Of a stretch of DNA of 64,000 bases, positions 19,219 through 27,422 are shown piece by piece. How positions within the stretch are numbered: position 1 is the first letter of the stretch; each line of letters opens with the position of its first letter. The notes beneath the pieces were generated by a model. The model was given only the letters and a program-made list of their open reading frames with translations, was not told where the DNA came from and ran no database searches. A program made the translations under genes and the position numbers. The stretch lies in NCBI RefSeq assembly GCF_021310995.1, contig NZ_CP054151.1:186001-250000 (forward strand), read 5' to 3'. The DNA comes from Agrobacterium vaccinii. Lineage in GTDB: Bacteria > Pseudomonadota > Alphaproteobacteria > Rhizobiales > Rhizobiaceae.

Positions 19219-20796
19219 ATGAGCGGAAGCAATCGTCGGCGTGACCATATCGTGGCTCTGGAAAAAGCGTTTTCCGTTCTCGAACTTTTCAGTCCCGAAA
19301 CACCGGAGCTACGGATTACCGATATCGCCAAAATGGCAGATATGAACCGATCGAGCGCCCAGCGCATTGTGCACACGCTGGTAGAAACCGGACTTTTGCG
19401 GCGCGAAGATCGAACCGCAACACTAACGCTAACCCACCGGGTTGCCGATCTGGCGCATACCTATTTGACATCCAACAGCTTGATTGAGTTGGTAATGCCA
19501 ACTCTGGTCGATCTGAATGCTGCCACGGGGTTGAGTTGCGATCTATGGCTTCTTGATAAGGAAGACGTGATTACGCTGGCCCGCGTTCCGTCGCCCGCCG
19601 CTTCACTGACAATTGCACCGACCGGCCAGCGCCTGCCCATGTCGGCCTCCGCTCCGGGTCGCGCGCTATTAGGGCTTATGCCCGAGGTGGAGAGGCGGGC
19701 CTATCTTGAACGGCTTGTCAACAACCACCGTCTCACGCCTGCCACAGCCGCTACGATGGAAAAAGTGATCGAACAAGAAAGCAGTGGAGGGTTTGCTTTC
19801 GATGTGAGATCGACGGGAACGGAGCAAAGTATGCTTGCTGTCGCGTTCCGAAACGCCGCTGGCGAACCTCTCGCCGCCATCTCGGTTTCAGGTCCATCGT
19901 CGGAACCGGACAAACTCAAAGAGCTCGGCAGAGATATCGTGCATGCCGCCCATCACTTGTCGGAACTTCGCATTTCCCCGGGGACACGGCCTTTCTTTTT
20001 CGAACAGAAGGCTGATCAGCGTCTAGTCCTGCTTGACGGCGAGAACGACCCGCTGTTCGTCGCCTCGATCGAAAAGGGCATCCATTTGCTCCGTTTCTTC
20101 AAACCGTCGTCACCGGAACTGACGTTGACGGAACTTCATCGTCTGACCGGCTTTCCGATATCCACCGTTCAACGACTGACGGAAACGTTGATTGCCATGG
20201 AGTATCTACAAAAAGACGACTGTCGGCGGACCTTCCAGCTATCGGTTCGCGCACTCGATTTGCTGTTCAGGTTCCAGATGAGCAATCCGTTGCTGAAAGT
20301 GCTGTGGCCAAGACTGATCAGGTTACGGGAGGAATGCGGATTGCGCTGTTCCTTCTGCATTCTGGACGGCACCGAAATCGTTCACCTCCTGCATGTGCAG
20401 AGCCGCCCTCATCCCTCGTTCAGAACCGCCTATGCAGGCCGACGTCTGCCATCGCTGAGTTCTTCGGGAGGACGGGCGATTTTATCCCATCTCGATGAAC
20501 ACGAAATAGAGGCGATCCTCGATGAGAGCGTCATTGAAATGGCCACGCCCCACACAGTTGCAGACAAAGCATTGATCCGTCAGGACATCAGGGATAGCCG
20601 CCAGCGCGGCTATGCTTTTACGGACAGACAATCGATCCGTGACGAGGTCAATATTGCAGCGGCAATCCTGGATGGCGACCGTCGTCCGCTCGGTGCGATC
20701 GTCGTATCTGCACCAGTCAAGAACTGGTCGATAGAAAGGCTGGATCGTGTGGTTGCACCCTTGTTGTTATCACATGCACGATCCGGCAGTTTTTAG
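19219..20796 (+). CDS. Tandem-duplicated IclR-family regulator
   Basis: 525 residues, twice the usual IclR length (about 250-270), and built as two IclR units in one reading frame. Unit 1: winged HTH at about 10-75 (ALEKAFSVLELFSPETPE, MNRSSAQRIVHTLVETGLL) and effector domain about 85-250. Unit 2: HTH at about 281-345 (SIEKGIHLLRFFKPSSPE, FPISTVQRLTETLIAMEYL) and effector domain about 355-520 (LPSLSSSGGRAILSHL, RQRGYAFTDRQSI). No stop codon or frameshift separates them. The two units differ clearly, so this is an old fusion, not an assembly artefact. It is divergent from the ABC-amidohydrolase operon, its likely target. Confidence 0.9.
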   Translation: MSGSNRRRDHIVALEKAFSVLELFSPETPELRITDIAKMADMNRSSAQRIVHTLVETGLLRREDRTATLTLTHRVADLAHTYLTSNSLIELVMPTLVDLNAATGLSCDLWLLDKEDVITLARVPSPAASLTIAPTGQRLPMSASAPGRALLGLMPEVERRAYLERLVNNHRLTPATAATMEKVIEQESSGGFAFDVRSTGTEQSMLAVAFRNAAGEPLAAISVSGPSSEPDKLKELGRDIVHAAHHLSELRISPGTRPFFFEQKADQRLVLLDGENDPLFVASIEKGIHLLRFFKPSSPELTLTELHRLTGFPISTVQRLTETLIAMEYLQKDDCRRTFQLSVRALDLLFRFQMSNPLLKVLWPRLIRLREECGLRCSFCILDGTEIVHLLHVQSRPHPSFRTAYAGRRLPSLSSSGGRAILSHLDEHEIEAILDESVIEMATPHTVADKALIRQDIRDSRQRGYAFTDRQSIRDEVNIAAAILDGDRRPLGAIVVSAPVKNWSIERLDRVVAPLLLSHARSGSF

Positions 20797-20886
20797 CGGA
20801 AACCCAAATACAACGTGCTATATGGCCCGAATTGTTTCAGGCCGTTCAGGTTCTGGTCGTCGTTACGGTTTGGAGAAGTCGGGCAA

Positions 20887-21588
20887 ATGGCAAGAAAAGC
20901 ACAGGGGTCTACCTCTGTCGAAAACACCGTGATCGAGCCGCGTGAGCGAATTATCAATGCAGCCCGCGATGTCTTCATCGAGCAGGGTTTCGATCTAGCC
21001 ACCGTGCGTGAAATTACGCTGCGAGCGGACGTCAATGTGGCAGCGATTAGTTATTATTTCGGCTCGAAGGACGAACTGATCAGCGAAGTCCTCAACATCA
21101 TGATGGAACCATACACGAATGCGCGCGTGGCTGCACTCGCAGCATGCGAGGCGGCTGCCGCTCCGGCGGCCCCCACACTCGAAGCCGTGGCAGAGGCTCT
21201 CGTAAGACCTATGGTTCAATTGAGCCGCGACGCCGATGGCGCGCGACCGCTAACCCGCCTTATCCTGCAAATCCGTTCGCGCCCCAGAGAGTTGACGACG
21301 CGATTTTTCATGAGACGGGTGGATCCCGCCGTCTTCCGTTTCATCGATGCTTTCGGCAAGGCCATGCCCACGCTGACGCGGACCGATGTATTCTGGCGTT
21401 ACAATTTTTCCATCGGTGCGGTCATGCAGGTTTTGATCGATTCCGATCACGCCACCTTCCGGCTGAAGCAACTTTCAGGCGGCTTGTGCGATACGGATGA
21501 CGACGAACAGATTATATCCCAGCTGGTCGCCTATGTTTGCGCAGGGTTTGCGGCAAGGACTGTGCAACGTCCGGATCAGGCTAGTTAG
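20887..21588 (+). CDS. TetR-family transcriptional regulator
   Basis: 233 residues. The N-terminal TetR HTH is clear at about 18-65: PRERIINAARDVFIEQGFD, then ITLRADVNVAAISYYFGSKD. The C-terminal ligand domain resembles the TetR_C/CecR type with a FMRRVDPAVFRFIDAF stretch. An upstream in-frame ATG at 20815 exists, but 20887 (MARKAQG) has GGAGAAG before it and fits family length. It ends 158 bp before the dapA-like operon on the same strand and is its most likely regulator; no palindrome convincing enough to call an operator was found between them. Confidence 0.92.
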   Translation: MARKAQGSTSVENTVIEPRERIINAARDVFIEQGFDLATVREITLRADVNVAAISYYFGSKDELISEVLNIMMEPYTNARVAALAACEAAAAPAAPTLEAVAEALVRPMVQLSRDADGARPLTRLILQIRSRPRELTTRFFMRRVDPAVFRFIDAFGKAMPTLTRTDVFWRYNFSIGAVMQVLIDSDHATFRLKQLSGGLCDTDDDEQIISQLVAYVCAGFAARTVQRPDQAS

Positions 21589-21746
21589 TTGAACAGATTT
21601 GCCTCAGAAGGCGTATTCTTCCAAATTTGCTGTAATTTTGAGCATGTTCTGCCTTCAATCCGGTCAAAATGACTATTCAAAATCGTTGACGATGCCCCAA
21701 TTAAAACTATGTTTGAAATATTGTTTATTTCCGTAGGAGCAAAAAG

Positions 21747-22691
21747 ATGTCCGCAGCCGCCAGGAAGATAACCGGTTCCTTCGTCGCCCTCATCACACCG
21801 TTCGATCGTTCCGGCAATGTGGATATCGGCGCGTTTCGCGAACTTCTCCAGTTTCACGAGACAAACGGCACGTCAGCTGTCCTGATCATGGGGTCTACGG
21901 GCGAAGTCTCGATGCTGTCGCAGGATGAGAAACGCCGGATCATCGTTGAAACGGCGAAGATGAAGTCGGCAAAAATGCCGATCTTCTACGGCTGCACCGG
22001 CAACAATACCGATGTCACCATCGACAATGTGAAGTTTGCACGCGACAACGGTGCAGACGGCGCGATCATCGCAGCCCCGGCCTACATCTGCGCGCCTGAA
22101 GCCGATATAGAGCGTTATTTCCTCGAAATTGCTGACGCCACCGATCTGCCGCTCGGCCTCTACAACAATCCGCCGCGCGTCAAGAGCGACCTGCATTGGG
22201 ATCATCTTCTTCGCATCTTCAAGCACCCGAATTATGTGATTCACAAGGAATCTACGGCGCGTGTCGGCCAGGTTGCGCAGGTGCTTGCTGCCCGTCCTGA
22301 TGTTTCTGTCATGTGCTGCGACAGCCCAAATCTCGGTCTCGTCGTGCCGACCATGAGCCTTGGAGGTCATGGTACTGCCAATATGAGCGGCAACATCGCG
22401 CCAGCGGAAGTAGCCGTCATGTCGCGCCCGTGGACGAGCTATACCGAGGCGGAAGGTTTCCGAGACACCTATCTGCGTTTGCTGCCGCTGCTGCACTTCA
22501 ATTATTCGGCCATCAACCCTGTAGCGGTAAAGTCGCTGATGAAGGCGGTTGGTCTGCCGGCTGGCGAACTGCGCCGCCCACTGACGGGTCTGGAAGGCGA
22601 GGACTTGGCACGCGGTGTTCGCATCGTGCAGGAACTCGGCCTCGACAAGGTCTACGGCTGGAAAATCAACCCATCCGCTCTGGCCGCGTGA
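21747..22691 (+). CDS. DapA/DHDPS-family lyase or aldolase
   Basis: 314-residue class I (Schiff-base) TIM-barrel enzyme. Motifs: GSFVALITPFDRSGNVD (10-26), MGSTGE (48-53), active-site Tyr Y139 (LGLYNNPPRV) and Schiff-base Lys K167 (VIHKEST). True DapA usually has GTTGE, and a lysine-biosynthesis enzyme would not be expected in a catabolic operon, so this is more likely one of the many N-acetylneuraminate lyase-like, ketodeoxy-acid or hydroxyproline-pathway members. First gene of the operon continuing to 30965; preceded by TAGGAG at 21736. The substrate is not resolved. Confidence 0.88.
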   Translation: MSAAARKITGSFVALITPFDRSGNVDIGAFRELLQFHETNGTSAVLIMGSTGEVSMLSQDEKRRIIVETAKMKSAKMPIFYGCTGNNTDVTIDNVKFARDNGADGAIIAAPAYICAPEADIERYFLEIADATDLPLGLYNNPPRVKSDLHWDHLLRIFKHPNYVIHKESTARVGQVAQVLAARPDVSVMCCDSPNLGLVVPTMSLGGHGTANMSGNIAPAEVAVMSRPWTSYTEAEGFRDTYLRLLPLLHFNYSAINPVAVKSLMKAVGLPAGELRRPLTGLEGEDLARGVRIVQELGLDKVYGWKINPSALAA

Positions 22692-22701
22692 GGGTAGCCC
22701 G

Positions 22702-23481
22702 ATGGATTTGGGAATATCGGGACGCCACGCGCTTGTCACGGGTGCCAGCCGCGGCATGGGCAAGGCCGCAGCACTTGCCCTTGCTCGGGAAAATGTTGAA
22801 CTGACAATTCTTGCCCGCACGCCGGACATATTGGCCGCAACGGCAAGCGAGATACGCGAACTCACCGGTGCACGTGTCACGACCGTCGTCGGCGACATCA
22901 CGACTGATCAGGGTCGTCGGGATGCATTGGCTGCCTGCCCTGCCCCTGACATTCTGGTCAACAATGCCGATGGCGAACTGCCGGGTGACTTTCGCAACTG
23001 GGCGAGAGAAGATTGGTTGCGCGGCATCGACCGTATGATGCTGACCCCGATCGATATGATCCGCCTGACGGTCGACGGCATGATGAAACGCGGCTTCGGT
23101 CGTATCGTCAACATCGTGTCGCGTAGCGTAAAGATTGCCCAGCCGGAACTGGGCATGTCGAATGCGGCGCGGTCAGGCCTCGTCGGCTTCGTCGCCGGTC
23201 TAGCACGTCAAACCATCAGCCGTAACGTCACGATCAACAATGTACTTCCGGGGATCGTCGCATCGGATGGTCAGCGCCAACACGTCGAAGTCTTGGCCAG
23301 GGAAAGCGGCCGTTCGTTTGATGACATCTGGCGTGAGCGTGCATCGCAAAATCCTGCAGGGCGTTACGGCGAACCGGCAGAAGTGGGCGCCTACATAGCC
23401 TTTCTGTGCTCGACGAATGCCGGTTTCGTCACGGCACAGAATTTGCTGATTGATGGCGGTCAATACCCCGGAACCTTCTAG
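22702..23481 (+). CDS. SDR-family protein with degenerate catalytic motif
   Basis: 259-residue Rossmann-fold short-chain dehydrogenase/reductase relative. The NAD(P)-binding TGASRGMG motif (13-20) is intact and the NNAG motif reads NNAD (87-90). Ser140 is present (NIVSRS), but at the positions of the catalytic Tyr and Lys of YxxxK there appear to be Ser153 and Arg157 (MSNAAR). This SN-x-x-R variant occurs in a subgroup of SDRs whose chemistry differs from standard Tyr/Lys alcohol oxidation. 10 bp downstream of the dapA-like gene. An upstream frame extension into dapA was rejected; MDLGISGRHALVTG is the family start. Confidence 0.88.
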   Translation: MDLGISGRHALVTGASRGMGKAAALALARENVELTILARTPDILAATASEIRELTGARVTTVVGDITTDQGRRDALAACPAPDILVNNADGELPGDFRNWAREDWLRGIDRMMLTPIDMIRLTVDGMMKRGFGRIVNIVSRSVKIAQPELGMSNAARSGLVGFVAGLARQTISRNVTINNVLPGIVASDGQRQHVEVLARESGRSFDDIWRERASQNPAGRYGEPAEVGAYIAFLCSTNAGFVTAQNLLIDGGQYPGTF

Positions 23482-23593
23482 GAAACCGGAACTGCTTTAC
23501 ATACGGCGCTCTGCCGATCGCCGCGCAACCCGTTGGTGCAGCCGTACTGCGACATCACATTTGTGTCCAGAACCAAGAAGGAATCGTTCAGCC

Positions 23594-24565
23594 ATGAAGA
23601 ACATTGGATCATTGTTGCTTGCCGCGACCATCGCGACTGTGTCGGCGGGCATCGCCACCGCCGAAGACTATCCCGCCCGCCCTGTCAGCATTGTCGTTCC
23701 TTATCCACCAGGCGGAGCAGTCGATGGGGTGGCGCGTGTGCTGGCCACAGAGCTTTCCGCCTCGACTGGCAAGACTTTCGTGGTGGACAATCGTGCCGGC
23801 GGCGCGGGCGGCATCGTCGGCTCGTCGGACGTCGTCAAGGCGGCCCCCGATGGTTACACGCTTCTCCTGAATGCCTCCATCCATGTTGTAACGCCGCTCA
23901 TCAACAAGAACGTTCCCTTCGACGTCCAGAAAGACTTCACTCCGATCGCCGGAATAGCCGCTGGGCCACTTCTTGTAATCACCAATCCTGAAACCAAGGC
24001 CAACACGCTCAAAGACTTTTTCGCCGAAGTGAAGGCAGATCCAGATAGCTTCAACTTTGCAACATCCGGTTACGGTTCTGCCGGTCATCTCGCGCTGGAA
24101 GCGCTGAAGGCCGAGGCAGGTGTGGATATCGATATCGTGACCTATAAGGGAGCTGGCCCGGCACTGACGGATTTGATGGGCGGACAGGTGCAGTTGATGG
24201 CTGACCCCATGCTCTCTTCGCTTCCCCACGTGAAGTCAGGACGTCTCAAAGCACTCGCCGTCACCAGTCTGAAGCGCTCACCACTCGCACCGGACGTGCC
24301 GACGGTAGAGGAAAGTGGTATGCAGCCGCTGGATATGCTGTCGTGGTACGGCGTTTGGGGACCGAAAGATCTCGACCCCACCGCTGCGAAATATCTGGCC
24401 ACTGCCGTCGACAAGGTCGTAAACTCCGAAAAATTCAAGGAAAAGCTCACAGTGTTCGGTTTCGAGCCGATGTATAAGAACAACGCCGATCTCAAGACAT
24501 TCGTTACTGACGAGACGGAACGTTACCGCAAGATCGTTGATTCCGCTGGCATCAAGGTCGAATAA
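23594..24565 (+). CDS. tctC: TctC/Bug-family periplasmic solute-binding protein (second TTT system)
   Basis: 323 residues with a signal peptide ending near GIATAE-DYPARP. Bug motifs are intact: PVSIVVPYPPGGAVDGVARV, VVDNRAGGAGG, APDGYTLL, VTYKGAGPALTDL. Start 23594 is chosen because the longer frame reads into the SDR gene and AGAAGGA lies 15 bases upstream. The stop codon is one base before the start of the molybdoenzyme gene, so the two are tightly coupled. It supplies the receptor for the TctB/TctA pair encoded after that gene. Ligand unknown. Confidence 0.93.
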   Translation: MKNIGSLLLAATIATVSAGIATAEDYPARPVSIVVPYPPGGAVDGVARVLATELSASTGKTFVVDNRAGGAGGIVGSSDVVKAAPDGYTLLLNASIHVVTPLINKNVPFDVQKDFTPIAGIAAGPLLVITNPETKANTLKDFFAEVKADPDSFNFATSGYGSAGHLALEALKAEAGVDIDIVTYKGAGPALTDLMGGQVQLMADPMLSSLPHVKSGRLKALAVTSLKRSPLAPDVPTVEESGMQPLDMLSWYGVWGPKDLDPTAAKYLATAVDKVVNSEKFKEKLTVFGFEPMYKNNADLKTFVTDETERYRKIVDSAGIKVE

Positions 24566-24566
24566 G

Positions 24567-26954
24567 ATGAGCAAGGCTCCGGAGAACGTCAGCAATATGG
24601 TACAAGGCCCGGAGCCTTTGCACGAACGAGCCGTTGTCGGCACCCACTGGGGTTTCTACACGCCGGGCATCACTCCAGATCGCCTGGAACCCTTGAAGGA
24701 CGATCCAGACCCGGCATCGTTTGGGACGGAACTGATTGCGGATCGTCTTGCGCCGTCACGCATTCTGAAGCCTGCCGTGCGTCTTTCCTTTCTGGAACAC
24801 GGAGGAGCGACGCGGCATGGACGGCGCGGGGCCGAACCATTCGTCGAGGTTTCGTGGGATGAAGCGCTTGATTTGGTCGCATCAGAAATTGCTCGCGTTA
24901 AATATGATTATGGCAGCGGAGCCATTTTTTCAGGCTCTTACGGTTGGTCCAGTGCCGGACGTTTTCATCACGCCCAGAGCCAACTGAAACGGTTCTTCAA
25001 CGTGGCAGGCGGTTCGGTCCGATCGGTCCAGACATACAGCTATGCCGCTGGCGAGGTAATTCTTCCGCATGTGATTGGAACGACGAAGGGTTTAATAACC
25101 GGGCACACGCCGTGGAGCCAGATCGTTGGCCACTCCGAATTGATCGTGATGTTTGGCGGCACACCCTTACGCAACGCGCAGGTCAATGCGGGCGGCGTGG
25201 CACGACATCTTGCTCGCGAAGCGCTTCTGGCATGCAAAGCGTGCGGTACGAGATTGATCAACGTGTCGCCGGTCAGCGATGATGTCGAGGAAAGTCTTGC
25301 TGCAGAATGGCTGCCGCTTCGGCCATGCACGGACACAGCTTTGATACTGGCGCTTTGTCACACACTGATCTCCGAGAAACTTCATGACGCCGCGTTTATC
25401 GACCTCTACACATCGGGTTTCGGGACTTTCCGTGCCTATGTGATGGGTGAGAAAGACGGCATTGCAAAGGATGCTTTATGGGCCTCTGACATTACCGGCA
25501 TCCCTCCACAGGCCATTGTTGATCTGGCAAAAGAGATGGCGGCCAAAAAGACGTTCATCATGATGGCCTGGGCATTACAGCGCGCAGATCATGGTGAACA
25601 GCCCTATTGGGCGGCCATCGCGCTAGCCTCCTTGCTGGGCGGCATTGGCCTTCCCGGCCAAGGCTTCGGTTTCGGCTATGCCTCTGTCGCAAGCATCGGT
25701 CAGGTCGGATCGAAGGTGCAATGGCCGTCATTGCCGCAAGGCCGCAATCCGGTATCAGACTACATTCCCGTTGCTCGTATTGCCGATATGCTCCTCTCGC
25801 CTGGAAGCGAATATGAGCATAATGGTGACAGACGGACCTACCCAGATATCAAACTCGTCTATTGGGCGGGCGGAAATCCGTTTCATCACCATCAGGACCT
25901 CAATCGCCTAGTCGAAGCATGGCAGAAGCCGCAGACGATCATTGCGCACGAGCATTTCTGGAATGCCCACGCGCGCCATGCCGATATCGTGCTGCCTGCC
26001 GCGACGTTTTTCGAGCGAGATGATCTCGTTGCAAGTGGGCGTGATAATTTCATCGCCTTCTCAACAGCTATTGCGCCTGCGCCCGACAATATACCCACAG
26101 ATCATGAGATATTGCGTCGCCTTGCCGCCCGTCTTGATGTCGAAAAGGCATTCACCGAGGACCTGAGTGAAGCGCAATGGCTTGAGCGCCTCTACGACGA
26201 CGCCTGCAAGACCGCTGCTTCCCTTCAAGTCAAATTACCGGAATTCTTGGACTTTAAAAAAGACAGTATCGTCGAAGCTGCCGTCGAGAAGGACGAACCA
26301 TTCCTCGCCAGCTTCCGAGCAGACCCGAAAAATGCGCCTCTTCGGACGCCATCAGGGCGTATCGAACTTGCCTCGAAGGTTATCGAGCAGTTTGGCTATG
26401 ATGACTGCCCGGGTCATCCGGCCTGGCTTGCGCCGAAAGAATGGCTCGGTTCGCCCTTAGCAACGACTTACCCTCTGCATCTTCTATCCTGCCAGCCCCA
26501 TGACAAATTGCATAGCCAGTGGGATCACGCGGCGCCGTCACGGCGAACAAAAGCAGGTGGGCGACAGCCGGTGCGTATACACCCCGCAGATGCCAAGGCA
26601 CGTGGCATTGAAGACGGAGACGTCGTTGAAGTGACAAACGCGCGCGGGACTTGCCTTGCCGTGGCGGCAATCAGCGATGCTGTGATGCCGGGTGTGGTTC
26701 AACTGGCGACGGGTGCGTGGTTCAATCCGGCTGATCCCCACAAACACGGATCGCTGGAGCTCAACGGCAACCCGAATGTACTCACGCCAGATCACGGCAC
26801 TTCCCGTCTGGCTCAGGGTCCAAGCCCAAATGCGTGTCTGGTGGAAGTGAGACGGTACCGGGGAACAGTGCCTGATGTCACAATCTACAATCCCATGCGC
26901 TTTGCTACCGACCCGCGCCAATCAAGCCAAGTCAGAATGAACGAGGTAGAATGA
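24567..26954 (+). CDS. bisC: BisC/TorA-type molybdopterin S-/N-oxide reductase
   Basis: 795-residue molybdenum enzyme with bis-molybdopterin guanine dinucleotide, of the DMSO reductase family. The Mo-ligand serine lies in GSYGWSSAGRFHHAQ (about 128-142), matching the YGWxSxGR motif of BisC, TorA and DMSO reductase. The molybdopterin dinucleotide-binding domain is at the C-terminus (about 650-780; LLSCQPHDKLHSQWD, RIHPADAKARGIEDGD). There is no Tat signal peptide and no N-terminal iron-sulfur motif, so it is cytoplasmic as in biotin sulfoxide reductase. It lies between tctC and tctB of a TTT operon, one base after the former and overlapping the latter by 4 bases. It may reduce an imported sulfoxide or N-oxide. 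Confidence 0.9.
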   Translation: MSKAPENVSNMVQGPEPLHERAVVGTHWGFYTPGITPDRLEPLKDDPDPASFGTELIADRLAPSRILKPAVRLSFLEHGGATRHGRRGAEPFVEVSWDEALDLVASEIARVKYDYGSGAIFSGSYGWSSAGRFHHAQSQLKRFFNVAGGSVRSVQTYSYAAGEVILPHVIGTTKGLITGHTPWSQIVGHSELIVMFGGTPLRNAQVNAGGVARHLAREALLACKACGTRLINVSPVSDDVEESLAAEWLPLRPCTDTALILALCHTLISEKLHDAAFIDLYTSGFGTFRAYVMGEKDGIAKDALWASDITGIPPQAIVDLAKEMAAKKTFIMMAWALQRADHGEQPYWAAIALASLLGGIGLPGQGFGFGYASVASIGQVGSKVQWPSLPQGRNPVSDYIPVARIADMLLSPGSEYEHNGDRRTYPDIKLVYWAGGNPFHHHQDLNRLVEAWQKPQTIIAHEHFWNAHARHADIVLPAATFFERDDLVASGRDNFIAFSTAIAPAPDNIPTDHEILRRLAARLDVEKAFTEDLSEAQWLERLYDDACKTAASLQVKLPEFLDFKKDSIVEAAVEKDEPFLASFRADPKNAPLRTPSGRIELASKVIEQFGYDDCPGHPAWLAPKEWLGSPLATTYPLHLLSCQPHDKLHSQWDHAAPSRRTKAGGRQPVRIHPADAKARGIEDGDVVEVTNARGTCLAVAAISDAVMPGVVQLATGAWFNPADPHKHGSLELNGNPNVLTPDHGTSRLAQGPSPNACLVEVRRYRGTVPDVTIYNPMRFATDPRQSSQVRMNEVE

Positions 26955-27412
26955 TGTCTCGACGCCTCAATGCCGACATGCTCGCCGGGGGCCTATTCAT
27001 GGTGATTGGGGCGGGCTTCTTGATCCCAAGTATTCAATTGCCCTTTGGCACACTGCGTCGCATCGGCCCTGCGAGCTTTCCAACGATGGTGGCTACTGGC
27101 CTGATCGTTATGGGCATCATCGTTCTCATCCAATCCTTCAAAGCAACGGCCTCACAGGAAGCAGTCCATTTCAACCTATCGAAACTCGGCGTCATCGTGC
27201 TGTCCATCATCGTCTTTGGCATCACTGTGCGCGGTGCCGGGCTGCTGGTTTCCGTGGCGCTTTGCAGTCTGACCGCAGCGTTGGCATCGCGTCCATTCCG
27301 CCCGTTACCGATGGCAATTTACGGCCTGCTGCTCGGAACCGTGTGCGGACTGGCTTTCGTCACCGGCCTCGGCATGCCGGTTGCCATCATCGGCCCCTGG
27401 TTCGGCGTCTGA
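26951..27412 (+). CDS. tctB: TctB-family TTT transporter small permease (second system)
   Basis: 153 residues with four hydrophobic segments (about 9-27, 41-57, 75-100, 112-145) and the loop RIGPASFPTMVATGLI, which parallels the GPGYFPIML segment of the TctB at 585. The start overlaps the molybdoenzyme stop (ATGA); the second Met codon could equally be used. 10 bp before tctA. Forms the membrane part of the second TTT importer. Confidence 0.88.
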   Translation: MMSRRLNADMLAGGLFMVIGAGFLIPSIQLPFGTLRRIGPASFPTMVATGLIVMGIIVLIQSFKATASQEAVHFNLSKLGVIVLSIIVFGITVRGAGLLVSVALCSLTAALASRPFRPLPMAIYGLLLGTVCGLAFVTGLGMPVAIIGPWFGV

Positions 27413-27422
27413 GGAGAGAGCT

